DNA of 64,000 nucleotides from Cyanoderma ruficeps (taxonomy: Eukaryota; Chordata; Aves; Passeriformes; Timaliidae), in assembly GCA_008694505.1 (NCBI GenBank), contig VZDJ01007753.1, positions 13,985,003-14,049,002 of the forward strand, read 5' to 3'. The notes under the pieces are model-generated. The model searched no databases, had not been told where the DNA came from, and was given only the letters and a program-made list of their open reading frames with translations. Shown one piece after another: positions 47,501 to 61,900 of the stretch. The position numbers were made by a program, and so were the translations under genes. The first letter of the stretch is position 1. Each line of letters begins with the position of its first letter.

Positions 47501-50500
47501 AATGTATCAAAGAGTTTACTTTTGGGTATTGCAAATTATTTGGTACAAATAATTAGCATATTTCAGCACCTCCCCAGATTTTATTCTCATCAGTAAATAC
47601 ATTTTGTGTTCACTTGAATTGGTACAGAATCAAGCATCCCATGAAAAACCTGTATTTTCTGAATATCACTAAGAAATAAAGTAATTGAACTCTAAGATAC
47701 CTTTCACCTTTTAAAAAAAAATATTTACCTCAGTTGTTACAGAAAATGAAACTATAGATGTTGAAATGGATGCAGTCCAGAGGAGAACCCAGAAACATGC
47801 TCCAACCATGGACAGCCTGTGCAAAGCAACCTTCAGAGCAGCATTCCCTGCAGTCATTCTGAGCAGTATTGATAGTTAACTCTCAAATAGAATAAAGGTG
47901 ACATAATGCTTTTAATCACTACACCAGTGACAGAACTTGGAGTATTTAAAGATTATTATTGTTAATGATCATGTAAGGCATGAATTGTAGTGTATGTCTT
48001 TCGTTAATGTAAAAATGCAGATCTAAAGTGGAAGTGGGTGTGTTCTTAAGCACTTTTACTGGTCCTACTGTCAATTTTCCCCTATCCAAAAATGAGACTC
48101 AGACACTTTTGGAAAGGCATCAGTTAGAAAATAGAGTTAGTTCTTGAAGTGCTCTTTGGGGTGAATACTCACTGAATTGGTGAAAAATAATCTTAGAATA
48201 TTGAGAGGGAAAACCAAGTGCGTAGCATAGGTATTTAGTCCATATGTAAAAGTGAAAGTAAAAGCAAAATCCTGGAAACACACCATTAGCCACATCTAAG
48301 AGTAGTTAAACCACACAATTAATGTAATAACATTATTTGCTAATTTTTTTGCCAACTTTTCTGTTGCATCCTAGTTGTGTAAAAAGATCTAGTTTCTGAT
48401 CAGCTTTATTGATTCTTCTGATATGTGTGTTGCAAACACAGGAACTGCTGTCTAAACAAACCTGCTTTTAATAGTGTTTTGCTTTGTTGTTTTTTTTTTT
48501 TTAATTGTGGAACAAACTGTTAATCTTGCTTATTGTAGGCCTTAATTCTTTCTCAAATATACTTTATTTGCAGTCAGCCTGGGTTTGTCCATTTCATATG
48601 TGAGGAATAATAGAATAAATCTCCAAAGTTAGGACTTGCTGACTTCCATGAAGGTGCAGAGTTTCAAGTATCTACTCACCTTGTGCAAATGGAAAACAGA
48701 CTTCGTAGTCATTTGGACCATTGTGGAAAATTTGTCTTTATTTAACTTCGAAATTATTTTCTAAAGATTGCAGCAGGCGTAATGGAGTATAAAACTATAG
48801 TCAGGCTCTACAGTTCTTTGGAAAAGAATGTGGAGCAAACATTTTGCAAAATTTTTCAGTGTTCAGTCTTTTATTGCACTGGTACAAATACAGGTCTGTT
48901 TGTTTTGAAACATTGGTAAAATGAGTTAATAAAACAGAGTAGTCCTTTTTTAAATTAGAATGTAAATAGTGAAAAATATCTGAGGTTTGTTATTGAGATG
49001 ATATAAGGCAAAAAATAAATTAGCTCCTTTTATAATCTCATGACTCCTCCCCAGTTATTTAATGAGATCTTACTAATATGGATATGTTAAGAAACTATAT
49101 TTTATTCTGCTTCTCCATGATATCCCCAGGTCCATTTTCTAGTATTAGGTAGTTATTCACATGGTGTTTGTCAGATACCATGTCATTAGCTGAAAAATGG
49201 CCAGAATCATCTCATTTTTTAAAATCCAGATAGCAGTGCAGCTGATATACATTTTCATATTTATTTCAGTGGGGTCAAAGTTTCACCTCTTGTCCTCTTT
49301 CTGTCTCTTATTCTTAGTTTTCTTTTTCTGCTACAGACAATACAGTCTTCAGTTTCTATGTTATTCAGGTGTGCAATTTTTAGATTTTTTTTTTTTAGCG
49401 TGTTCATTCCATTGGATGTAGCCATCTAGGTCAGGTATAAATCTGGCACTTGCTTTCTTAGCATCTTAAGACATGCTTTTTAAAAAAAAAATCCGTATGA
49501 GCAAGCCTTATTTCATGCCTTGTCTTAAGCAGTGCACTATCTTCAGCTCTGCTCTAGACATGTCTATTATGACAGAAGGAATAGAGATTTTTTTCACTTC
49601 CTAACATGTAGCTGTTAAAATAATGCTTCCTGCTTGCTGATTTAATTGTCACTCTTATTTTTGTATTCCCCCTACTGTTCACCACCCATATTTGCATCAG
49701 ATTTGAGCTCTTTTCAGTACTTTCAAAGTTCTATATAATTCTGCCCTTCCTTACTTATGTTCCTCGATGAGTTTCCTGTCTCTCCCCCACTTGCTCCACT
49801 TCTTTAATGTTCCCACACATCCATCTGTCACTTCTTAGGCAGTTGCTTCCATGTCATCTTCCATGTTACCATCTCTGCATCCTGTGACCTCCCAGGACTC
49901 ACCTGTAGAAGTGCTTAGATTGGCCACCTTCCATTCTCATTTAACAGCACACTCCTCAGCTGCTTTTATGGAGCTAAGCTGGATTTTATTAAAAAAAAAA
50001 AACTTTCCTGTTCATTATTCTTCTTTCTGTAACTTCTGTTGCTGTATCTATAAACTGTACGCTGCTCATATTACCAGCTGCCTTTAAATGCCTAGACAGA
50101 TACTCTTCTGCAAAAATGTCTACAATAATTTAAGGCATTACCAGCAGCAGGTAAATCGTGCAGCATCTCAGCTAATCAACTACTTCAAATGTCTTAAAAG
50201 CTGATAGTGACAAAACTTGGCACTAAGTGGCCTCAAGTTTTCATCTGCAGAAGAGTAGAACGTAGAATTAGAAATGGGGATTATGAGATGGTTTCTGCTG
50301 GAGCCCATGCTAATGGAAAGTAACCAACAGTATGTTGTTTGTGTTCCAGTGCTATACAATGGGTTTAAACAGGTATAACCTCAGAATTTGTATTATGCTT
50401 GCAAAGATTAGTAATGAGTTTCTGTGTAGCATCATTAACGACCTGGGCAGGAATAGGAATCTATCCTTTTTAATACTGACAAAACTTGAACAAGTGAAAA

Positions 50501-51909
50501 GTTCATATTATTATTTCTTTACTTGTCTGTGTCACCTGTGTTGATTCTGCAGTCATGGTAAAATTTTGGGAGCTACTGAAAATTTTAGTTCAGCATGACC
50601 TTTTTAAGATTGATGTAAGACTGCAGGTAGTTGGGTCTTGGGGCTTTTTTTTCCCTCGTTTTTTTATTGGTACAACACTGTTTTGGCTCTAGTTGTAGGA
50701 TCCTGCCTGCAAAAGTCTGAAGCAAACAACTCTGTCCTCTGTTGCTCTAAAAGAAGGAAGACATAAGATTAACCCTGATCAATGTCTTTTGTTCTGATGT
50801 CTTTCACTGAGAGCATCTGCTTCCAGCTTTCTTGAACTTTAAACACCAGAAGGTGAATTGTACATGTTTATTTCAGTATTTTAGAGGAAATGTGCAGTAG
50901 GAAATGCAGTCTTTAAATTGATCACACTGAAAATTCTGTAATAGTGACTGTAATAACACGTGTGTATTGAAAAGAAATAATGTGCCTTTACTGAAATAGC
51001 CACTAAACCAACTGGACTTTGATCTTTTTGGCCAAGGGGTGTGTAGAAGAATTGTGACTGCATCCCCAATTACTTGGAGCATTATAGTCATTAACAGCCT
51101 TTCAAGAAAGTTTTCACTTCTGAACTCTGTGTTAAAAATACAGTTTATAAGAATATAGTGGTATCTAAGCATACAGTTTTGTCAACAGAAGGAGATAAAA
51201 CTAATACTTGTCTGACAAAGTAATTTTCTATAGTCAAGAGAAAATACTTCTAAGAACAGAAAGTAAGTGTTCAAGTGGAAACAGTGTGAAGACTTCTTGA
51301 AAGAAAATGTAACCAGAGATCACTTCTTATATTTTTTGTATTAAGAACTGAACTCTGAGAGCTACCCTTTATATAATCACTCCAGAATGGTAATTATTAT
51401 AAAGTCTTTTAATGACATTTCTGTGCATAACAGAGAAATAAGTTGGTTTTGGTAATAATTTTGATTTTTATTTCATAAGTAATTTAAAAATGAGCTGGCA
51501 GACTTCCAAGTATGCTTTTCAGTGTGTTGGTATTTGAAGAAGTACCTCACTGAATGGGATAGTTTGTGTTGCTTGCATGATATAGGCACAGACTGGACCA
51601 TCTTGTGCTTGTTGCTGCAGGCTTCAGTGTTCAGGCATGTATATATTATTTACCTGAGTCTAGTAGCACAGGCAGTTCAGTTCTTTCTCTAAAGACAGCT
51701 GAATTATAATACTAAACATTTAATTTATAGCCAACAATGCAAATGTGCAGGCCCAGTTAGTGTGTACACATATACAAATCAGGTAAACAGTAACAGGTTA
51801 GTGGAGAATTGTATTCATTGTGAAAAGTCTTAAAAGCAAATGTATTTGTGCTTGTCACACCTATTGCAGAGCGTGGAGAAAATATGCAGAAATCACTACA
51901 TTGTGTTAG

Positions 51910-52085
51910 AAATGTAATAGAAATGGAGGGAGAAAGCAGAATGATGAGAGACTGCTGCTGCTGCTGCTGCTGCTGCCCAGATTGGCAGCCTATTTATAAT
52001 CGGGCAGGCTGGTAGCTGGAGCGCTGTGCTGGGCTGTAACTCATCACAGACCAGCGGTGATTGGTTGTATAGACACATTAAGCAT
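51910..52085. promoter_or_regulatory. Candidate cis-regulatory patch with a MEF2-like site
   Basis: A GC-richer patch follows the CTG repeat and contains CTATTTATAA (51990-51999), a match to the MEF2 consensus, plus several short GC-rich phrases and ATTGG (CCAAT complement) near 52062. It stands out from its flanks by composition only; regulatory activity is inference. Confidence 0.3.
51952..51975 (+). repeat. (CTG)8 trinucleotide repeat
   Basis: Eight uninterrupted CTG units precede a GC-richer stretch. The minus strand would read as poly-alanine (GCA frame) within a chance open frame, but no coding gene is supported. The tract is short and intronic. Confidence 0.95.
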
Positions 52086-52824
52086 TTTGGTTTTAAAGCC
52101 ATCCATGTTTTTCACATTCTAAAGAAATTAATTAAATGGACCAAACTAAATTTTCAGTGTTTTAAATAATTTTGCATGGTGTAGAACTTTCATATAAAGA
52201 AGTTGTCTTTACCAGTTTGTTACTGAATTTTTGTATGAATCAAACCTGTTGGCGTGGTAGGGTTTGTTTACATGTCCTGAATGCCATCTGAAATGATAAC
52301 ATTGGGTAAGATTGAACTTCACACAGATCTTGGCTGCACATGAAAAACGGGTCTGTAACAGTCCCCAGCCTATTTCAAGGTTTGCTTTTTTCCTTATTTT
52401 TAATTGACATTTTAAGCACATGCAGTGGTAATGCCTTAAAAGTACCTTTTTAAGCACTAGGGCAATTCCAATTTATAAGTCACATGGGGGAACTATAATG
52501 GCAGGCCTTCATTCCACTTGGAGGTGATTTCTGCCTAGGTGTCTGCATAACACACGAAGGCACAGAGCCCAGGTGACTTGTTTTAACACTCATATGGAGA
52601 AGTTTTACCAACCAATTTGATTTCATGTAAAGGTCATTCCTCTCCAGCCTCTTACCTAGCCGGTAGCCCCTTTACTATGGAACTCTGGCGAACTTCAGAA
52701 ATCTTTTATAAAACTCGATTTTTTTTACATTTGGAATTGCTTCATGGTAAGATTATTCTCACCAGGCTGATATACAGCTAAGCAGTTTGGAGGGTTGCAT
52801 TGCATCTTGATCTGATCTGCTGTT

Positions 52825-52880
52825 TGTCTCCTGACAAGGAGACAGGTAAAATATTAAAATATAAAAATATATTTTTATAT
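52825..52880. repeat. Two adjacent foldbacks: 8-bp hairpin and 22-bp AT palindrome
   Basis: TGTCTCCT-GACA-AGGAGACA (52825-52844) is a perfect hairpin with a 4-nt loop. Fourteen nt later ATATAAAAATATATTTTTATAT (52859-52880) is a perfect palindrome. The AT palindrome could extrude as a cruciform, or be a slippage product. Confidence 0.9.
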
Positions 52881-55794
52881 ATTGAGATAATGTAATTTGC
52901 TTTCTTGCTTTCAAAATATGCTATGAAATTGTAATTGATTTGGTAGCTTAACCCTTGAGAAAAATTAGACTTTCTGTCTTTTGGGGACAAATGGGAAGTA
53001 AAAGGGTAGAAGGAGTCTTTTCTTTAGATAATGATGCCCATACCTAAATAAATGGATGCAAGATCTTCACCACACTACCTTGTGGCTATGAGTTCTAAAA
53101 GTTATTAAACAAAATTAGTTTATTTTCTCTTTTCCAAAAATTATTTACATATTTTTTCAATGTTCCTTTGCTGTTGAGTTTTTAAAAGGGCTAAGAGAAC
53201 TTTGTTTTTTCTGTAGCATTTATTCATTCAACTTCATCTGAATCTATTATGTAAGTCTAATTCATATGAAAGTCTTTCTCTATCTTATTTATTTGTGTTG
53301 TCAGTTACTGAATTAATTACAATTTGTTGTTTCTGAGATCAGAATTAAGAGAATACATACTCAGGATTCTAGGCCTGTCCTATAGGGCCATATCATTTGT
53401 GTATTACATCTTTGCTTTTTCTAAAAATAATTTTTCACATTGCGTAAGAACTGAGATTCCCAAAGAAACATTCCAGTTTTGCAATGTCAGATATATTTAT
53501 TGACGGATTTTGCTATGTCATTGCTGACTGGCTTGTCTGAGCTAAGCAAAATGACTTACACTGAAGAAGAGCTGGTTAAGCTGTAATTTCTAGGATTTCT
53601 TTTTTCATCTGTTAATGTAGTTATAGTATTTACATTTTAATCGGCTAGTGTATATAAAATGCCTGTTTCTGTCACTTTCTCAAGTCCTTTATATTAAATT
53701 CCTTCATACTTTCATGGTATTTTACATATGTTCTCACTGCCTATTTCTCCTGCAGTTTTATCATCTTGATTCCAACATCATCTCTTTGGCATCTCCCTTA
53801 TCATATCAAGATTTATGAGAAATAAAGTTCTTCTTCTGTGAAGAAGACCTGTTACAAAGACATAATTTTGATTTCTTTGCAAATTTTTGACCTTAGCCAT
53901 CCATTGATTCCCTCAGCAGCCCATCAGGTTGGTGGCTTCCTGCTTGGATGCGTTTTGGGAATGCCTTGGTATTCCTGGTGTAGCTCTGCTATTTTCTGTT
54001 CACATTTCCTCTTGTGTCTCCTTATTTCTGTCTTTATTTCACCTGTCATAACTGATGCTTCCTCCTACATTTTGTGAGGGGTGAGTTTTCCCTTTGAAGG
54101 TTACGTGTTTGCCTCTAGTAACCTCTTCAATCACACCAGTAATGAAATGAGTTATTTTTTACATTTTTCCTTCTTATTCTGTGTGAGTTCTTTGCTTATT
54201 TTCTGGTTTCTTTTTTGCTTGGTAAAAGGCTTGCAGGTAAATCTTGGTGTTTTAGTTTCCCTGCTTTTATTTTAAAGCATTTTGACCCCATAATTTTTCT
54301 GAAGTTTTAACCTGGCAGTTAGTGTTTGGAATTCCAGGTGTACAACACATGCCCTTTTCCAAAGGAATACTCTCTGGGGAGTATTCACATATATTTGTAT
54401 GTGTCTGCTTAGCTAGCTTATGTGTTTGTAGGAGTTTCCAGGCACAACCAGAGAAAACTGGTCGAGTTTGTGAACGGAGCCAGCGGGTAGTTCTGGATTT
54501 TTTTCCTCCCCTTTTGAAATCTAAAGTAACACAATGCAGGCAGCTGTGCCGATGCTTTTAAGTTTTTGGCTTAGATTCAAAGGAAGTGCTTTCCATTAGA
54601 GCATCCCCTGCCCGATAGACAGATATCACGGTTGGAGCCAACATCCCCATTTTATGGCGTTCCCCCAGCCAGGCTTTCTGCTTTCTTTCCTCTCTTCCGT
54701 GCTTCAGTGACCTCCACCTTGTGTCATCTTTCTGCTACTGCACTGTTTTTCCTTGTAGGATTTTAATGTCCCTGGCAGGAATCTCTTCCAGCCCAGAAAA
54801 AAAGACCAGACCAGCTCTGGCCAAGTACATGTATTTTTCATTTCCATGTGCTCACATAAGTCAGCCGACTGTTGGAATATATTTCCTTTTACTGCTCCTC
54901 CCTCAGCACACACAAAGAAGTGTTCCTTCTGTAATTATTTTTAAAAAACTTTTCGTTCGTGGGGGATGGAATAAACCAAAGTCACAGTGAAAGTGCTGAC
55001 CCAAAGCAAGGTCAGGTTTTGTTCTGAAAAATCAAAACAGATCTGTAAGATTGCAGCTGAGAAAAAGTTTGTTCACTGGTTATTAGAAAAAAATGCTTTG
55101 CCCTAAAGGGAAATGAAGACAAATTAAGAGCACAATGTCCTGCTAAGAAGTTATTTACCTTGAGCTAATATGGCATAGCATATACCATTTTCCTGTGGTG
55201 AATAATCAGGATAGCCAAAGGAGGCAATGGTACTGTTTCTACTTCTGTATGATAGAAATCCATGCAGAAAGGTGTCCTGCTTGTGTAGGTCTGGGGCCAG
55301 CTTTGTCCTGCTTCATGTTCAAACCAAAGCAAGAACGGTCCCAGGCTGGTGCTTTGGTTGCTGTAATTCTGACAAAGGTGGCATTGACACCCTGTACAAT
55401 TCTTTATTCTTCATAGCGTTAAATAAAGGCCTCTCTGTATTTCTATACCTGAAGAAATAACATGCATTCCTAGTTGTAATTAATCATTAGAAAAATGTAG
55501 GTAAGATAACAGCCTAGACACTGTAACAGGGCCTGGCCAACCATGCTACAGAATTGGATGCCCATTTCATTAATTACAGAAAACAGTGTAATAAAATTCA
55601 AAAATATAATAGTAATAATAATACAATATTATAACATAATAAAAATGTTAGCCCACAGTGCCAAATGTCTAAAGTCATAGTCCTGGAGAAAACTTGTTTT
55701 CACTGGCTCAGAGCCCCATCTGCTTTTATGGATTTTAATGCCTTTAAAATTGGTCTTTTTTTTGCTCAGGCCTTGACACTGCATTTGGGGGACC

Positions 55795-55970
55795 TGTACT
55801 TGATTTTTGTTTCTAAATTAATCTCTCTGTTTCAGTTTTCCCATATGTGAAGTTAAATAATGAATACTTTACTCCCTACCAACATTACAAGGTTATTGTG
55901 GAGATTAACTATGCTTGTAAACATTATATAAAGGCCTGAGTATTGCCAGCAGTATTACTGTGCTTTATTA
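55795..55970 (+). mobile_element. MIR SINE, ancient
   Basis: The order of phrases follows MIR: 'CTCTCTGTTTCAGTTTTCCCATATGTGAA', then an AATAATGAATAC stretch, 'CTCCCTACCAACATTACAAGGTTATTGTGGAGATTAACTA', 'TTGTAAACATTATATAAAGGCCTGAGTATTGCC'. This matches the MIR core and 3' region position by position, with scattered substitutions. It is the best preserved ancient repeat in the window. Confidence 0.8.
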
Positions 55971-58900
55971 GGTATTTGCCTGGTTCATCCTATAAATAAA
56001 TGTGTAGTGTTCGATGATGAGTAGTTAGCAGTTGATAATTAAAAAAAAAAAAGCCAGGAAAAGAAGATTGTTCATTTAAATATCTGCTTTTATTTTAAAA
56101 TGCACCTACTTAAAATTATTGCAAATCAATGTCATGCCCTGCTTCAATTTGAATAAATCTAATTTTAATAAAGATAATATTAAACAGTACAAGGTTGTTT
56201 CTGACATCCTAAAGAACTCAAATGAATTGCCTCATGAAAATGTGCTAAATTGAATTATGACAGTAGTAGCCCCTTCTGCAGGTAAAGAGCGTATTTCCTC
56301 ATTTATGTGTATTCAGTTGATTTTGGTTTATAATTGCTTCATAAAGAGCTGAAAAGCAATAATGAAGAAAATGTTTTCTATCTTTATCTATAAGTAAAAA
56401 GCAGCTGAAGAGAATCTTGAAGGACATGTTTGCTAAAAACAGTTCAGTTTTGTCTTATCAGATGTCCTTCTCTGTTTAATACATCTGTTTTAAATGCAAA
56501 TCAATCCTTGATAAACTTCCATTCCCCTCAAATACACAACACAATTGTACTGATCTTCTTTAAAATGTGTAGTGTTTCAGTACAATATTAATATCATTCT
56601 TGCCACAAATTACAGTCAGAGATTAAAACAACAGTCTAGTAACATGAAATTATAATTTTGGAAGATAGTAGTCTATATGTGCATGATTTGAATAAATGTA
56701 TGTTTGGTTTTATTTTTACTTTAAAATTATATTGATCTGAGTTTAAAAAAAATAGGTAAACATTTTAGGGACTGTTTGTTGCATTGTCTTATAGATTCAC
56801 TGCCAGTGCGAAACTGCTTTTTTTTCTACAAAGTTAAAAAGAAATACAAACTCAGAAAATATTAGAATTCAGATGTTTAAATGAAGATATTTCTGTTCAA
56901 AGGAAAAAATGAGAAAGTTCACAAAAATTTCTGTGTGCCTTAATGAATAAAATGTACCCTTAGATTTTAATTTAACTCGTCTGATAGTGTAGTAGTGCAT
57001 ACAGATCTTTGTGTCTAGGAGTCACAGAGGGCAACAGCATTGCCCAAGTCTCTCTTTGTCCACACGATCTGTTTTGTTCATAATGTCACTACTTTATCCA
57101 TCCAGTGTCACTGGATGCTCACTTCTTTATCTGCATACCTGGAAAGAGAGGTATGTTAAAAGGAAAGGTGAACAATATTGTGCTTTTGCTGCAACATTGT
57201 AGGTTGCTGTACCTTGTTACTATTCTGTTGGTTGGTAGATAACCTCCTTGCCTTCCCTGTGTCCCCTGTGTGTTTTATTCTAGTCACAGCTTAAACAGCA
57301 GAGCTGAAGAAATGAGTAGCAACCAGGCTGAACTTTTGAGTAATATAGCAGTGTATAATAGCAGCATGTAACCACAGCCTTGCCATCAGCACCCAGAAAT
57401 GAATGTGTAATTCTCCATTCTGAAATTATGCTAACCTCATAGTTTACATTTTGCTGTTTGATTTTTCAAGAGGATGATTCTACAGGGCATGACTTTTTTT
57501 AGTGAAAATTTCTGTCATTTCAATATGTTCAATAGGTTCTTCTGTTTTTTTATATTGGATAGACTTAAATGGATAGTCTTTGGGGGAGTTGATATGAATT
57601 AGAATTTCACATTTTTAGTCACAGCATGGTTTTGTCACACCTGTTTGTGCATCTACCGTGATTAATATTCAACTGATGTCATTCTGATGTAACTTGGTTT
57701 GAAGCCGAACTCCTGAGCTCATCAGAAAGAGCTTCTAGTGGCAAATGAGAATGCTGACACTCCAGAAATGCTTTAGAAGGCTTTAAAAAACATGTGAAGT
57801 GGCTTTTCTCTGTATATTCAAGAAGTTAAAGCAAAAACCAACTATTTGAAATGAAAAATTGCCAGCCCTCAGACAATACAATGTATCTGTCATAATGTGC
57901 TAACAAAGAAACCATATTAGTTTTTAATCATCAAGAACATAGTCGATACCATGTGGAGAACTTCATAACCAGGTATTTTAAACAATAATATTGTGTTGAT
58001 GTATCAACAACAATACTTGAAACTTCAGAAAATGTTGATATTCACTGAGAGGTCTAAGCTTTCAAAACATTATTATTTCCCTCCAGGAGCTGACTTTCAA
58101 ATAGGTAATACTGGCCTCTGTATATTTCTGGAAGTTTAATTTTGAATTACTGCTTACTCCCCCTATTCTTTCCTAGCTTTGACTGGGATCCTGTCACAGC
58201 GAAGATGTGCTTTTGATACAGATACATTGTTCTGACAAGTCTTGTAACTTTTGCCAGTGCCTTGCACTGAGCTATATTATTGTAATTTGTCATCTCCATG
58301 AGAAGCAGGCTGGACGCCTGCAGGTTATTAGAGATAAAGAAAAGGAAGGTGCCCTGCTGTCACGCATTCAGTTGGTGTTCTTACTGCCTTCACATTGTCT
58401 ACTTGGAGTTACACAGAGCATCTGCATAAGTACACACAAATATTCATTATCCTTGTTTGGGGAACTGCAGTAATTTCTGTTGCAACTGTGTGTTAGTGCA
58501 GTGTATTTCAGAATCCAAAACATGCAATAAATGTACTATAAATTATCAAAAGCAACATTTGGATTTTTCCTAGTCCACATATGTAGCTGATTTAAGTGGA
58601 TTCTATTTGTGCTGTATGGAGTTCACTTCAATGTGAAAATGAACTTGACAAGGTACTTTTAGAAGAGGTTTAAAAAAATATATTAATTGATATGACAGAC
58701 ATTTTAGAAGAAGTTTAGTCCAGATTGAGAAGGGACAGCAGCTGCTGCTGCTCATCTTGAATGGCAGAGGGAACTGTCATGGCCTACTGGTCAGCCATCC
58801 TGTACAGACAAGCCTCATAGTTTTCTAGTAACTTCTCCTTAAAGCTACTGCTTATACTTTGGCTTTCTGCTTTGGAAAGAAGGTTTTTGGAGGGGGGAAC

Positions 58901-61900
58901 CAGCAGTTAGCAGTGTGTGTTATGTGAGAGTTCTCAGTAACTCTGTTACAGGTAAAATGCAAATAAGAAAGTCCATTGGACTCATCTGACAGTGCTTATT
59001 TGCTGGAAGCTGTCATCTTTTGTAGCTTTTTTTCCTCTCTATAAGAAACAAGGAAAAATATTTGTAGTCTTAAGGCATAATTATCCGCAAATAACAACCT
59101 AATTTTAATTTTTTTCTGAGGCAATTGAGGTTAAAAATGTTTTTAAGGAAAAAGGCTCTGAGACTTATTTGAGCAGCTTTAAACAATTTAATGCTTTGCA
59201 TGTTGCAACACAGTTGTTTTCTACTTATAGTTGGTAGAGTTTTGCAGACCAGAATTTCTGAGTTGTGAACCTAGAGAATTTCTAAGAGTCCTCTTCAGTA
59301 CATTCTGTATGCAATTTTTCATTGCTTTGTGTACAGTGTTTCAAGAAGTAAAATAAAAATGCCAGAACTGATACAGAAGTTAATAAATGAATCCAAAGAA
59401 GACTGAGGAATAATATTGAATTAATTGATTCTTCAAGTGAAGCAGATAGAACCTGCAGGTAACAAGTGGCTTTTTCAGGTACAGCTTTAAGCCAGTCTTC
59501 CCACTAAATTGAAACCTGATAGAAGCCCTTGCATGTGATTCTTGATAGAATCTGGGTATGAATGTGCCTCCAGGATGTCTTGCAGAGCTTTGTTCACTCC
59601 AAGGGAGGAGACATGGCAGTGACTGAATGAATGTAGAAGATGGATTTTTATAGTTTGTGTGCAGTGGAGTAGAAGGGGGGGGCAGTCAGTCCTGGTAAGC
59701 CAGACTATATGGGAATACTTCATTTCTATGGTATCTGCTGATATTAAACACAAAATTAAAATAAACAGATGCTGGTGCTCGTGCAGCATTCTCTCTCAGG
59801 AGAAATCCCTCTGCACTATACTTCCTCTTCCCTTGTCATTCCATCCCTGTAAATTTTGGGTTCTTTTTCTACATTAAGGCAGAGAAGGGGAGATAAAAAG
59901 TGTCCTTGGCTTGGAAAGCTCTTGGGGAAAAGAGATGTACTTTTGTATTATCTTAAGATGAAAGGGGAAATGAATGTCATCTGTCACTTTTTGGGCAAGT
60001 TCTCCAACCACAAGGACATGTGCAGCCAAGCATTGCTGGAGTGATGTGGGTAGATGCCTAAGTCTGCAGAAAAGATGTCATTTCAGGCATCCTTTCTCTT
60101 CAGGACTTCCTTCAGGCAGATTTGGACTGATGGGACTCCAGGTGTTGTAAAAACTTCTTTTGTTTTACCTCTCCCCAAGTCCCCAGCATGGTCATATGAG
60201 TGTATTAGCCAGGATGAAGCATTTAGGTCCACAGTGTGGAGCTCTGCTGCACTAAGCAATAGAAAAAAAGTTTAGAAAATTAGGAATGAAGTAAGTTGAA
60301 GCTTAGCAGCTCCAGGAGCTAGACTGACTTTTCTTGTACTATGCATTTGGATCCAGTTCAGTAATGGTTATTCCTCACATTTCACATGCAAGTGATGACA
60401 AATAACTTTGCTATCCTTTTAGGTTTGAGGCTTATATACAGTGGTTTCAACTGCAGTTTTTGCTTTCTTAATCTCTCTATTAGTCTAGAGGAAGCAGAAG
60501 TAAAGAAGGAGATTGGGTTGGTAAATTGCCATTGCTTTTCCATTTTCTCCTAGGTGTAAAAAGTGAAGGCTAAAAACATCTTTTGTACAGTTTTATTGCT
60601 GTATAGCTGAGGATGAATTGTGGAAAGTGAATTTACAGGAAGTAGATTCTTTCTCAAATTAAATGCATTCTTTTATTTAACTGTTGTGGTTAGTGTATTT
60701 TCACTGTTTTATTTTCCTTAAAAGTATTATGTTCCAGGAAGACTTTAGACAAAGTTAATATTAATGAGTAATTTAAAAAGAAAAGTTTAATTATTAATAA
60801 CACCCCAGAAAGTCAGTAATGTGCTGGAACAAAAATGGTAGCTTCCTGAAACAAGATTGTTGGAGTAAGGTTCTTCAATCAGTGATTTCCAACAGTGTCC
60901 CGGAAAACAATTTAGTAGAGTGCTCTGTTCAACATCTGGCTTTCTCATTTTTAAAACCTCTGTTCTTTCTGTTTCCACATTTTTTTTAAAAAGGTGCTTC
61001 TGTTTTAAGTAGAGACATGTTCTTGTTGAGATGAAACAGAAAAATGGTTACATTTCTATTTGATTCTATGTGTTCTGATAAGTTTTCTTAATTACTACAT
61101 TGTTATTTTTAGCTAAGTTCATCCTTGCACTTTCCTTATTTAAACTTCCTTTTCATGGGATTCTAATTTTATCTTGAATTTTTTGTAGCATATTCCTCCT
61201 TGCATGTTCAAACCTAAACTGAAGGATAAAAAAGTTGATGTTTTCAATCTTTTTTGCATTCACCAATACCAGTTTAACTCACCTCTTCCAACTTTTAAAA
61301 GCTTATTTTTGCTTAATAATGTAAACAGACAGAAGACCTAGTTAGGATTAAAGTCTCTAGTATACGAAACAATTGTATTCACGGTTGTGTTTTTCCCCCC
61401 TGGAAACAGTGCAAAAACGTCAGGAGAGAGGAAGGGAGGAGTTTTTTCTAAGTGCCTGGATACATTTAACTGTTTTATTTATAAAGTTTGGAAGCAGCAG
61501 ATTAGTACTGTGGAGTTAAGAAAAATCAATTCTTGTTCTCTGCAATGTTGGAGTTTCTGCTGACCCGTCAGCCCCTTGGGCTCCTGCTCCCACAGAGCTG
61601 CTGGGACAGAGGAGGGCGGTGCCTCAGCCTCCACACACAGTGACATATGGTGTGTGGGACATCATCAAAATACATGAGAAGCGAGTGAAATTTCCAACAC
61701 CTGTCTTCTGTTGTGTGTCCATGTAATTTCAGTTATGCTATTTTTGTCAATGATGCTTTTTTTTTTTTGAAAATATTCATGGGTATTTAATCTGACAGTT
61801 ATTTATGAAAGAAAACGAAGAAAAAACCCACCAACCAACCAACAATGGATTTTGCTACTGGCTACCATAATAAATATGATACTTTCCATCCTTGTGCAAG

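Noticed and set aside
47750..47880. Sequence 'GATGCAGTCCAGAGGAGAACCC' resembling a CR1 ORF2 phrase
   Set aside because: Only about 25 nt match and the flanks do not follow the CR1 order.
51952..52050. Poly-alanine protein on the minus strand
   Set aside because: It only reads the CTG repeat in one frame and has no supporting gene structure.
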